Shown here one piece after another: positions 7,364 to 15,580 of a stretch of DNA of 64,000 nt (its first letter is position 1; every line of letters starts with the position of its first letter). Under the pieces are notes generated by a model. That model was not told the origin of the DNA and made no database searches. It saw only the letters and a list, made by a program, of their open reading frames with translations. The stretch is from Neoalteromonas facilis (lineage in GTDB: Bacteria; Pseudomonadota; Gammaproteobacteria; Enterobacterales; Alteromonadaceae): contig NZ_PEAY01000005.1 in the NCBI RefSeq assembly GCF_002807665.1, positions 1 to 64,000 of the forward strand. The letters run 5' to 3'. The translations under genes were made by a program, and so were the position numbers.

Positions 7364-7385
7364 TTGTTGTAATTTTTTACAACAA
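7364..7385. repeat. Palindrome TTGTTGTAA-tttt-TTACAACAA (right copy)
   Basis: A perfect 9-bp inverted repeat with a 4-base centre lies just after the last gene of the WYL/MazG cluster. It shares TGTTGTAA/TTACAACA with the palindrome at the other flank. It is A+T-rich and without a T-tract, so it is a poor terminator; it may be an operator or a boundary mark. Confidence 0.5.
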
Positions 7386-7488
7386 CTTGAGGTTGTCATG
7401 CTACCTTGACGGGAGCAGTAGTCTTGTTTGAACATCTACTACCGTTGAGCAGCCTAACTACAAAAGGGCGCTTTGATTAGTCAAGAGT

Positions 7489-7527
7489 GGTTGCGCGCGT
7501 TGCACTAACCAGTTTACGTGCGCAACC
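7489..7527. repeat. G+C-rich hairpin in the convergent gap
   Basis: GGTTGCGC and GCGCAACC form a perfect 8-bp stem around a 23-base loop, extended outward by TCAAG/CTTGA with a small bulge. It lies in the roughly 360-bp gene-free gap between two convergent gene groups, where nothing else but the AT palindrome was seen. No T-run follows, so a terminator is unproven. Confidence 0.4.
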
Positions 7528-7693
7528 CTTGATTCTCAACAAATCGATCCACTTGATTAACCTTATTTAACAGGAAGCACTTTCTCTTAACGACCATTAT
7601 TCGGATTGATGTTTTCGATGTTTCAAAATCATTAGGATATTTTTCACAAAATAAAGTTATTCAAAACTTACACAGACTGTATTTTCGTAATTC

Positions 7694-8896
7694 TTACCCA
7701 TTTGAAATATCTGATCCAATCATAAATAATGCAGCTTCAACGCTTCTCATTAGTTCTGAACGGTTCTCTTCTTCCCAAAGTTCGTAGAGTGAAGGCTCTA
7801 TTAATTCTGCTTGTAAAACCGACTCTTGAATAAGCCAATTAGCCATAATGTTGTGATGCGCTTGATTGGCAGGCTTTAACACACGGCTAAAAACTTTCTT
7901 ATTATTTATCGTTCGTCGCTTTTTATCGGATGTCGTAGATGTACCACAAGCAAAAATTTGGAGGGTTGATAACTCCTGCTTTTCCTCTCGATTAAATAGT
8001 CTTTCAGCAATCAATGTCATGGCAGCTGCCACACGAGAGTCCATTATCACGGACGCATTACAGATCAGTGAATAAACTTTGGTCATACCTGAATCCATTC
8101 TTAAATGACCATTTTCAAACTGTTCAATAGCATACTCATTCCCATCTAATATTCTTCGCGCAGTCTTTAATTTTTCTACAATGCATTTGTTGTCAAATGA
8201 ATCTAATAAAAATTTCACTGCCCCCCTATAGACTTCCCCCCATTCCAATGTTCTAAGGCTGAAATATAGTGCTTTAACTTCATCCTCTGAATCGATGCTT
8301 TCCTTCAGGCCTTGCGATAATGCATGCAACTGCGCTTTATTAGTTTCATAGTCACCATTCCACCAATATTCTTTCTTTGCGTGCAAAAGAGAACCGCAAC
8401 TCCACTTAGTTCCTTTTGCTCTACCCCAAGCCTTATCTTTTATATCAAATGAGTGCTCAAAACGTTTTTTATCCGCAATAAGAAGTGCCATTTCTCTCAC
8501 AAACTGAGATATCAGAGGGGATGTAATCAAAGTATCTTTATTCGACACTAGAGTATTTGACCGAGCAATAGAGCTAACCGTATTGCTCCTTCCCGGTCGA
8601 AGATTAAAACATTCACTGCCCTTTTCATCATCAATCAAAATGGTATAAGTACCTCTTTCTTCACCCTTTATGAATAATGCAGTGCTACCTCTTTTTACTG
8701 ATTCTCCAACCCTGTCTCCAGGTCCAATTGAATTATTTGAGAAAATTGTTTTGACCGTATTCGCGTCATACTTCTTACCATCAATAAGCCAAAACTCGTC
8801 ATGACCGAATTTTTCTGCTAGTTCCTTGAGAGTAAAAGTTGTATCCATTTTTCCGGCTTCGACTTCCGCTAATAAGTGCTGTCTGATATTACTCAT
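7694..8896 (-). CDS. Uncharacterised 400-aa protein
   Basis: The protein starts after AGGAT and has no signal peptide. The C-terminal part carries KVYSLICNASVIMDSRVAAAM and later the basic SDKKRRTINN loop, a layout seen in uncharacterised proteins with a helix-hairpin-like 'IxDSRVAAAL' segment. The N-terminal 100 residues include an ECFNLRPGRSN stretch. I cannot name a family. It is the last gene of the long minus-strand run that begins with a WYL regulator, 170 bp after the DUF2130 gene, so it may be a cargo gene on its own promoter. Confidence 0.6.
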   Translation of the reverse strand: MSNIRQHLLAEVEAGKMDTTFTLKELAEKFGHDEFWLIDGKKYDANTVKTIFSNNSIGPGDRVGESVKRGSTALFIKGEERGTYTILIDDEKGSECFNLRPGRSNTVSSIARSNTLVSNKDTLITSPLISQFVREMALLIADKKRFEHSFDIKDKAWGRAKGTKWSCGSLLHAKKEYWWNGDYETNKAQLHALSQGLKESIDSEDEVKALYFSLRTLEWGEVYRGAVKFLLDSFDNKCIVEKLKTARRILDGNEYAIEQFENGHLRMDSGMTKVYSLICNASVIMDSRVAAAMTLIAERLFNREEKQELSTLQIFACGTSTTSDKKRRTINNKKVFSRVLKPANQAHHNIMANWLIQESVLQAELIEPSLYELWEEENRSELMRSVEAALFMIGSDISNG

Positions 8897-9066
8897 TTGT
8901 ATATCCTTTCATAAATTAACCCACAGAGATTGGCTTGTTAATGTTATGAGCATCGCTTCTGAATAAAAGCAAATGTCGATGAACTAAACGATTTAGATAA
9001 ACTCAGTTACAACCCGCTTGTCCATCAAATACTCTCTTTGAATTAATAGTTTTGTAATGGTCATAG

Positions 9067-10362
9067 TTAACTTGATTTACCCGATTGTCCCAATTCCTCA
9101 AATTTTGCCGCCATTGTGGGGTTCTTACGAGTCAGTTTTTTGATCGTCACGTCTTGGGCCTTATCATTAGCCCAACGCAGGTTTCTGTCAGTACCTAGCA
9201 ATGCATCTTTTGTCTTTTGAAGATGGTCAATCGACTTATCAATTTCATCAATAGCCGTTTTGAATTTTCTAGACGCTAAATCATAGTTTTTGGCAAACGC
9301 CGTCTTAAATTGCTCTAAGTCGTTTTCGAAGTTGGTAATATCGATGTTTTGCGCACGCACCGCCTCTAACTCATTCTTATACCTCAGCGAGTTCATTGCT
9401 GCGTTCCTCAGCAAGGTAATGATAGGAATGAAAAATTGTGGGCGGATAACATACATCTTGGGATAGCGATGGAAAACATCGACAATCCCCCCGTTGTACA
9501 GCTCGCTTTCAGGTTCCAGCATTGAAACCAATACCGCATACTCACATCCTTTTTCATTCCTATCTTTATCTAATTTCTTGAAAAAATCTTCGTTCTTCTT
9601 TTTGTGGGCCGTTTCATCATTCTCGTTTTTCATTTCAAACATGATAGAAACAATCTCTGTGCCATTCTCATCGCTGTCACGAAAGATATAATCCCCCTTA
9701 CTTCCACCGCTAGCATCGTTGTCTTTTTCGAAGTAGGCTCGAGGGAATGCCATAGCTCTTATTCTTGAAAACTCTATTTCACAGTGTTGTTCAAGCGATT
9801 CCCCAACCATTTTTGTCGATAACCGCGCCTTCATATCTCTTAGTCGCTCAATCGCGTCATCGCGATCTTTTAACTGGGTCTCGTATTTTTCTTTTAATGA
9901 GGTTTCTGCCAGCTTTTTCTCAATCTCAGTTTTTTCAAGTTGGATCTTATAGTTGTCTCGCTCTTTTTCTAGTTGTGAAACAGCGGTATGAATCGCTAAC
10001 TGCTGCTCAGTTTGACTAGACTCAAGCTTGGACTTGAGCTTCTGAATTTCTAAATCTTTATCTTGCTCGATTTGGCGCAATGCCTCTGTCAGTTGCAACT
10101 TTTGATTTGTAGTCAAATTTTCAAGCTTGTTCTTTAATTCCTGCAGTTCAGCATCCTTTTCCGCAGCTTTCCTTTCCAGCTGAGTCGTAACCTGTTGTTT
10201 TGCAAGTTCGACGGCTGAATGCTTTTCCTTCTCTGCAAAAGACAAACGTTCTGCAAGCTGCTTATCAAAATCGTCATCGCGAACTTGTTTTAAAATATCC
10301 GCGTATCCCGCTTCATCAATTTTGAATGCTTTCCCGCAGTTCGGACATTTGATTTCTTGCAT
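9067..10362 (-). CDS. DUF2130-family coiled-coil protein with nuclease-like core
   Basis: The 431-aa protein begins with a zinc-ribbon-like [11 protein letters not shown], continues as a long Glu/Lys/Gln-rich coiled coil (about residues 35-190), and then has the DUF2130 region. There [12 protein letters not shown] and [10 protein letters not shown] supply the D...ExK spacing of a PD-(D/E)xK nuclease fold. DUF2130 proteins are often found in phage-defence islands, but their reaction is not established. AAGGATG precedes the ATG. The alpha/beta hydrolase gene ends 31 bp upstream, so the two are probably co-transcribed. Confidence 0.8.
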   Translation of the reverse strand: MQEIKCPNCGKAFKIDEAGYADILKQVRDDDFDKQLAERLSFAEKEKHSAVELAKQQVTTQLERKAAEKDAELQELKNKLENLTTNQKLQLTEALRQIEQDKDLEIQKLKSKLESSQTEQQLAIHTAVSQLEKERDNYKIQLEKTEIEKKLAETSLKEKYETQLKDRDDAIERLRDMKARLSTKMVGESLEQHCEIEFSRIRAMAFPRAYFEKDNDASGGSKGDYIFRDSDENGTEIVSIMFEMKNENDETAHKKKNEDFFKKLDKDRNEKGCEYAVLVSMLEPESELYNGGIVDVFHRYPKMYVIRPQFFIPIITLLRNAAMNSLRYKNELEAVRAQNIDITNFENDLEQFKTAFAKNYDLASRKFKTAIDEIDKSIDHLQKTKDALLGTDRNLRWANDKAQDVTIKKLTRKNPTMAAKFEELGQSGKSS

Positions 10363-10393
10363 GTTTCATCCTTATCTCTTGTTCCAATATTGC

Positions 10394-10891
10394 TTACGTG
10401 CCTTTGCAAACAATAAGAAATTGATTGAATAATGGCTCTATCGTAGGGAGTGATGAACTTAGCGAATGGTCACCATCAATTAGATGCAGTGTCGTTTTAT
10501 TTTTCTCACCAAACTGGATGGAATGTTCAATGGGTATGACGGTATCAGACCAACCATGAACAATCTCCGTGTGACAGGTCTGCTTATAGTGCTGCACAGC
10601 GTAATTAGGCATGAAAAGGGCTGGAGCCAATAAAAACAAGCCTTTTGGATGCAATTCCATTGCATTCACTAAGCTCACATAGCCGCCCATACTGGAGCCG
10701 ACTAAAACAAAATCATCTGTTTCTTTTGCTAGGTAACTTGAGAGTATGTCTACTCGTTCGTCAGGGTTGTAAGTCAATGTGTAATCAATACTATCCACTT
10801 CAAACCCAGCAGATTTAGCAATCTCAGCCAAGCTTTTTATTTTGCTGCCCCATGGGCCGCTTTCCTTCCCGTGAGAAAAAATTACTTTCAC
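10394..10891 (-). CDS. Small alpha/beta hydrolase
   Basis: The 165-aa cytoplasmic protein has the catalytic triad layout of alpha/beta hydrolases: IFSHGKES (oxyanion HG), nucleophile Ser in VGSSMGGYVS, Asp in WSDTVIP and His in DGDHSL. It resembles small YqiA/YdeN-like esterases. It begins with GTG. Substrate unknown. Neighbours are defence-like genes on the same strand, so it may be a passenger or an effector. Confidence 0.75.
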   Translation of the reverse strand: MKVIFSHGKESGPWGSKIKSLAEIAKSAGFEVDSIDYTLTYNPDERVDILSSYLAKETDDFVLVGSSMGGYVSLVNAMELHPKGLFLLAPALFMPNYAVQHYKQTCHTEIVHGWSDTVIPIEHSIQFGEKNKTTLHLIDGDHSLSSSLPTIEPLFNQFLIVCKGT

Positions 10892-11027
10892 GATAGTGCT
10901 CTCATCTTAGTCTCCGTTTGTAAAAGTATTCTGCACACAGTAAACAAGCAGCCTTTGCTTTAGTGTCTTTCGCTTATATTCACTCGATTTGGCTTTAGCA
11001 AAGAACATAATATACAACGCTCGCTTT

Positions 11028-11288
11028 CTAGATGGACAACCATCGCTTCAAAGCTTTGTACCAATCTGGCTGATTAGCTAAGTTTCGCTCTTGTAGTAAC
11101 TTGTCCATTTGCAAATCTAGAGATTTGTACCAACTATCTTCGTATATTTGCTCATCTGTTCTCAGAAGCTTCAATCTATTTAGCCTCGATTGCTCTGTTA
11201 TGTGCTCATCTGTAAAACCAGCCCTTTTCATATTCCTCGGTACTATTTTAAGCAGCTGAATTCGTTGCTCATTGCTCAGGTGACGCAT
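11028..11288 (-). CDS. Hypothetical 86-aa protein
   Basis: A short, charged, helical protein (MRHLSNEQRIQLLKIVPRN...) with two Trp-Tyr-Lys segments near the C-terminus (SWYKSLDL, DWYKALKRWL). No family recognised. It sits in the minus-strand run with 130-bp gaps on both sides, room for its own promoter. Confidence 0.5.
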   Translation of the reverse strand: MRHLSNEQRIQLLKIVPRNMKRAGFTDEHITEQSRLNRLKLLRTDEQIYEDSWYKSLDLQMDKLLQERNLANQPDWYKALKRWLSI

Positions 11289-11418
11289 CTAAATTCTCTC
11301 TTTAACAGCATTAATCTGAGTATAGTTCTGCAAAAATATTAATTTACAACTTCGAACCTTAAAATTGCGTGACTTAACTGTATAGGCCTCATATTTACTT
11401 TTCATCACTTAACTTTAG

Positions 11419-12297
11419 TTAAGCGCGAACAGGCTCTATTGTTGCAACACGCCTAAATATCATTTTCGTTTCGTCACTGACACTGAGATCGGGTGTAAAA
11501 GTGCCAACATAGCGTAACAAGTTAAACCCTAAAGCATCCTTTGCTTTGGCAAAAACTATAGCTTTCCCGTTAGGTCTATCTTCTAGAGTTTTCTTTTGTT
11601 GCTCTATTGATTTAATTCCCTCTTCGTTTATTGCAACCTCTTCGATCACTTGGCCTTGTTCGGTTAAATTATTGTGCCACATACCGTGCTCGTAAAGTCG
11701 GGGAAACCACACCCAGTCTTCACTCCCATCAGGGATCTTCCAAGCGCCACGTTGATAGCCCCTACCTTTAAACCCGAAGCACTTCAATGCTTCTACTTGA
11801 GTCCTAAATGTTACATTGTCCTTAATCGAAACATAGCCTCGCTTGATGACGTTGGACGATAAATGCCTAGATTCAAAATCCCATCGAGCAAAAGAATTGC
11901 TTTTAACCGCTTTTGTTTTTAATTCTCTAAGATGGCGAACGAACTCGTCTATTTCAAAGCACAAACTTTCCATAGATTTTGTTTGCTCATCAGCCCCTAA
12001 GACTTTTATTCTGACAACCTCATGCCCAGTTATGTCTACGATATCTTGAGAACGTTTTTGGTCATTATCAATTTGATTCAGATGGAACGGCTCATCTATT
12101 TCTAAATGCAAATCAAACTGAGGGAAGAACAAGTCAGTTAGTGCTCGCTTCCCATTTGGACGGCGAACAAATTGTTGCGTCACAAATTCTATGTCTAGAT
12201 CATTTAATGAATGAAATATTCTAGAGATGATAAATAATTCCCATTTTTTACTGGAAACTTTCTGCAAGCTTCTAAGGATGTATTCTTGTTTATCCAT
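11419..12297 (-). CDS. PvuRts1I/AbaSI-like modification-dependent restriction endonuclease
   Basis: The 292-aa protein resembles the PvuRts1I/AbaSI family, which cut DNA near (glucosylated) 5-hydroxymethylcytosine. The N-terminal half is a Vsr-like nuclease fold: KWELFIISRIFHSL, QQFVRRPNGKRALTDLFFPQ and LEIDEPFH, with the metal-binding Asp and the ExDE..H motif. The C-terminal half (RGAWKIPDG, DWVWFPRLYEHGMWHNNL) fits the SRA-like reader that flips the modified base. I prefer the ATG start; a TTG eight codons upstream is possible. It lies just downstream of the AddA-like helicase and likely attacks T-even-like phage DNA. Confidence 0.65.
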   Translation of the reverse strand: MDKQEYILRSLQKVSSKKWELFIISRIFHSLNDLDIEFVTQQFVRRPNGKRALTDLFFPQFDLHLEIDEPFHLNQIDNDQKRSQDIVDITGHEVVRIKVLGADEQTKSMESLCFEIDEFVRHLRELKTKAVKSNSFARWDFESRHLSSNVIKRGYVSIKDNVTFRTQVEALKCFGFKGRGYQRGAWKIPDGSEDWVWFPRLYEHGMWHNNLTEQGQVIEEVAINEEGIKSIEQQKKTLEDRPNGKAIVFAKAKDALGFNLLRYVGTFTPDLSVSDETKMIFRRVATIEPVRA

Positions 12298-12439
12298 TCT
12301 TCTATTTAACGCTTTTAGCAATGTTTATGACGAGGCTCACCTTAACCGCTCTTGTGTTAATACACATATCTGAACGTACCTTCTCGAGCGAGATAAAGAA
12401 AAGGCCTCATTTTGTAATCGTTAATTTTATGGTGTGCAT

Positions 12440-15400
12440 CTACTCAAGTGGCAATGGAAGTAAACTTAAGGAGCCCTTTCTTATCCAATTGACACCAATA
12501 CCAATCACAGGTTTTGATTCATCTAGCATCTGCACATAGCTAAACAACTGAGAAAGATGCTTATCAATATCAGTAGTCTTATCCGTTTTGTGGTCAATAA
12601 TCCAATATCCGCTATCAGTTTTGATCAACAGATCAATGGTTCCAGATACGGTTTGACCATCACCATTTTTTGATAATACAGGCACCTCACAGAATGTTTC
12701 TAATGGTGATAGCGAATCTAACCAAGTTTTAAAATGATGAACCTGTGCAACTGATAGATCTTGGATATCTGTCTCTCTAATATCCTGAGGTAAAAGGCCT
12801 ACACATCGAGCCATCAAATTGGGATTTTTAATGCTCACTTCTAGACACTTGTGAAACCAATTACCTATTCGATTGGCTTCCCACCGTTCATCAAGACGAC
12901 TCAAGTCTATGGAAACACCATATGTAATGCATTTTGCAGCTATTTCACTTGTACTTGTTGAATGGTTCATTGATGGTGATACAACTGCAGGTTTGACTGA
13001 TAGTTTAAGGTGCTGCTTTGACAGGACTCTATTTGCAACCGATACATCTCGCAAGCTATCCGGTTTATCAACATAAATAGCTTCTACCTCATGGCACTCA
13101 AAAGTAGGCTTCTCAAAGACGCCTTTAATTAATGCCAAAATAGACAGGTCACAATCATTATCATAGTAAGGGAGGATGAGAGATTCTCTTGCCCTTGTAA
13201 GTGCTACATACGCCAGATTTCTCGTTGTAGATAAACTTCTAACTCTTAGCGAGCTTTTAAAATTTTCTTTTGTGGCTGAGTTTGCAAAGTCCATGAAGAA
13301 ACTAATGTAACTACTTTCCAACATCGTGTTTATATCGGAAGACTTATAGTCAAAGTTAATGTCCGGAAGCCGCGGAGCCCTATCTTTATGTAGATTTAAA
13401 ACCATAACAATAGGCCACTCGAGCCCCTTCGATTTGTGCCAAGTGCTCAAAACGATTGCATCTTCAGGTGAAGCTTCAACAGCCGGTAAATTCTTTATAG
13501 TGTCATCGTCAGAAGATTCACTTAACCACAAGATAAATGTGTTCAGATTCTTTCCATAAATTCCCATCGCTTCTAAAGATTCGGGCTGCAATGATTGAAA
13601 GCGCTCTGCTAAGCCTATAAACTTAATCATGTTGGCTCGCTGCTGTAAGTAATCAGATCGACTTTTCAGTTTCGTCCAAATATCTAGTCCTTCGATCGTA
13701 GCTTGAACAACTGATGGAATATCTGAATAGCGACAGCCCTTTGAAATTTGTCGAAGTTTATGAGTGACGTCTAAATCAAAGAATCGCTTCTCAAAAAATC
13801 CTGATAACAATTCATTTAATGAACCATTGGCATAATCAGATGTAACCAAATCGAGTATTGCAAAATGGTCCTGAGGGTTTGCTACATACTTCAATGCATT
13901 GGTAATCCAGTGCACTACCGTTTCTTCCATGAAACCGTCTTTGCCTAGTTTGGTCTCTAGTCCAAATTCATTTAAGACCTGAGAGAACTCCGATAGAACT
14001 TGATGAGTATCACCTAGTACCGCTATATCTGAAGGTCTAATTTTCCTCTTTTCTTTAGTATGCCGATCAGTAACAGGCTTTCCCGAATCAATAATCTCTT
14101 TTATGTGTTTAGCTAAGACATAATGGGCATCACTGCTCATTGAATATTTGTTCGTAGAGCGGTTGTCTGGGGCCCAATGTTCAGGATCAAAGACTAGCTT
14201 TTGTACTGCAGGGAAGTCTGACTTATAAGATGCCTCTTTTTTAACAAACAAATGATGATACTCTTCACCGTATAATTCATTGCCGATCTCATTAATGAAT
14301 TCCATAAGCTCCGGCGTGCTTCGCCAATTATTGGAGAGCTCTCTTACTACAACCTCTTCAGTCTCATTCCCTTTTGTTAAGATGCTTTGAAATAGTCTAG
14401 AGTCGGCACCTTGGAATCCCATGATCGATTGCTTCAAATCGCCTACTATAAGTGTCGGTATGCCTGCTTTTTCGAACTGATGAAGCAACGCAAACTGGAG
14501 AGGATTAGTATCCTGAAATTCATCAATTATAAGGAAATCAAATTTCCTTATAATTTCATTCTTCAACTCTTCGGAACCTAGGATACTGTGCGCCAAAGCA
14601 ACCATATCGTTAAAATCTATTAGGCCTGCATACTCCTTATCACAGTTGTAGATATCCAAAACTTCTAGAGCACCTTTCAATAGAGCTTCAATATGTGACA
14701 AAGCCTCCAATAGTGGGCCAGGATGTGCAGACAGTCTATCAGCCGCATCCCAGATGGCTTCGGCTAGATGCCTATCTGGCGATTTCTCAATTTTAGGGGC
14801 TCCTCCCATTTGAAGAGAAGTCCATACGCTCCAATCGGATTGAATATCAGATAAGTCTGTTGAGTACGCAGTTTCAATGAATTTTCTAGCGTAGCGGTTT
14901 GACCCCCACTCTTTCATAATGATATCCACGTCCGGCTTGTTATGTCTTAAGACCTGAATAGCGTTCCAGAGTGATAAATTTAAAGCGTCGGCGTCAGAAA
15001 TTATTGGTCCATAGATCATGGATAGATGATCTTTTGCGTCTTTGACCAAATTTTCTAATTCATTTTCACATCCTTTCCCAATTAAGCGCAGTTTATCTGT
15101 AACACTCAAAAGCTTTGTCCGAAATTTGTCTACAGCCCCCTCTGACTGGCTGCCTTTATAGCCATATTTTCTTAAATCGTTTACGACGGTTTCAATTACT
15201 TCAACTTGTTCCAAAGCAGAACGTATCAATTGCTTCTGTTCTGCTTCTATTAACTGTCTTGGATTTGGAGAAATGCCTTTTTCAAAGGCAAACCGCTTGA
15301 TCAACTCCAATCCAAACCCATGTATTGTTGAAATCGTCGATTCTTGTATTTTATTTGCCTGTTCAATAAGCCCTAGTTCAAGTAAGTCTCTTCTGATCCT

Positions 15401-15580
15401 TTCTTTCATCTCATTTGCAGCAGCATTGGTGAAAGTAACGGCTAGTATTTTATCTGCCCCTATCTCGCCGTTCTGTATGAGCTGTGTAACGCGTTGCATA
15501 ATGCTGAAAGTTTTACCTGCGCCGGCACCAGCCTTTATATATTCACCTTTCAATAGTTTCGAAGGATTTACGCTACTCAT
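12440..15580 (-). CDS. AddA/RecB-like UvrD-family helicase-nuclease
   Basis: The 1046-aa protein has superfamily 1 helicase motifs: Walker A AGAGAGKT (17-24), motif Ia AVTFTNAAANEMKER, motif II IIDEFQDTNP (351-360), motif III GDLKQSIMGFQGADS, a motif V region STWHKSKGLEW, and motif VI YVALTRARESL. The last 90 residues form a RecB-like nuclease domain (GTIDLL with Asp 983, then IIDHKTD with Asp 996 and Lys 998). Its start overlaps the stop of the AddB-like gene by 4 bp (ATGA), so they form a complex. AddAB-type enzymes process double-strand ends; whether this is the host repair enzyme or a defence copy is open, but context suggests defence. Confidence 0.82.
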   Translation of the reverse strand: MSSVNPSKLLKGEYIKAGAGAGKTFSIMQRVTQLIQNGEIGADKILAVTFTNAAANEMKERIRRDLLELGLIEQANKIQESTISTIHGFGLELIKRFAFEKGISPNPRQLIEAEQKQLIRSALEQVEVIETVVNDLRKYGYKGSQSEGAVDKFRTKLLSVTDKLRLIGKGCENELENLVKDAKDHLSMIYGPIISDADALNLSLWNAIQVLRHNKPDVDIIMKEWGSNRYARKFIETAYSTDLSDIQSDWSVWTSLQMGGAPKIEKSPDRHLAEAIWDAADRLSAHPGPLLEALSHIEALLKGALEVLDIYNCDKEYAGLIDFNDMVALAHSILGSEELKNEIIRKFDFLIIDEFQDTNPLQFALLHQFEKAGIPTLIVGDLKQSIMGFQGADSRLFQSILTKGNETEEVVVRELSNNWRSTPELMEFINEIGNELYGEEYHHLFVKKEASYKSDFPAVQKLVFDPEHWAPDNRSTNKYSMSSDAHYVLAKHIKEIIDSGKPVTDRHTKEKRKIRPSDIAVLGDTHQVLSEFSQVLNEFGLETKLGKDGFMEETVVHWITNALKYVANPQDHFAILDLVTSDYANGSLNELLSGFFEKRFFDLDVTHKLRQISKGCRYSDIPSVVQATIEGLDIWTKLKSRSDYLQQRANMIKFIGLAERFQSLQPESLEAMGIYGKNLNTFILWLSESSDDDTIKNLPAVEASPEDAIVLSTWHKSKGLEWPIVMVLNLHKDRAPRLPDINFDYKSSDINTMLESSYISFFMDFANSATKENFKSSLRVRSLSTTRNLAYVALTRARESLILPYYDNDCDLSILALIKGVFEKPTFECHEVEAIYVDKPDSLRDVSVANRVLSKQHLKLSVKPAVVSPSMNHSTSTSEIAAKCITYGVSIDLSRLDERWEANRIGNWFHKCLEVSIKNPNLMARCVGLLPQDIRETDIQDLSVAQVHHFKTWLDSLSPLETFCEVPVLSKNGDGQTVSGTIDLLIKTDSGYWIIDHKTDKTTDIDKHLSQLFSYVQMLDESKPVIGIGVNWIRKGSLSLLPLPLE

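Noticed and set aside
7450-7527. GCCTAAC plus hairpin as an attC site
   Set aside because: The end core GTTRRRY is not found at the expected distance, so the match to attC is only partial.
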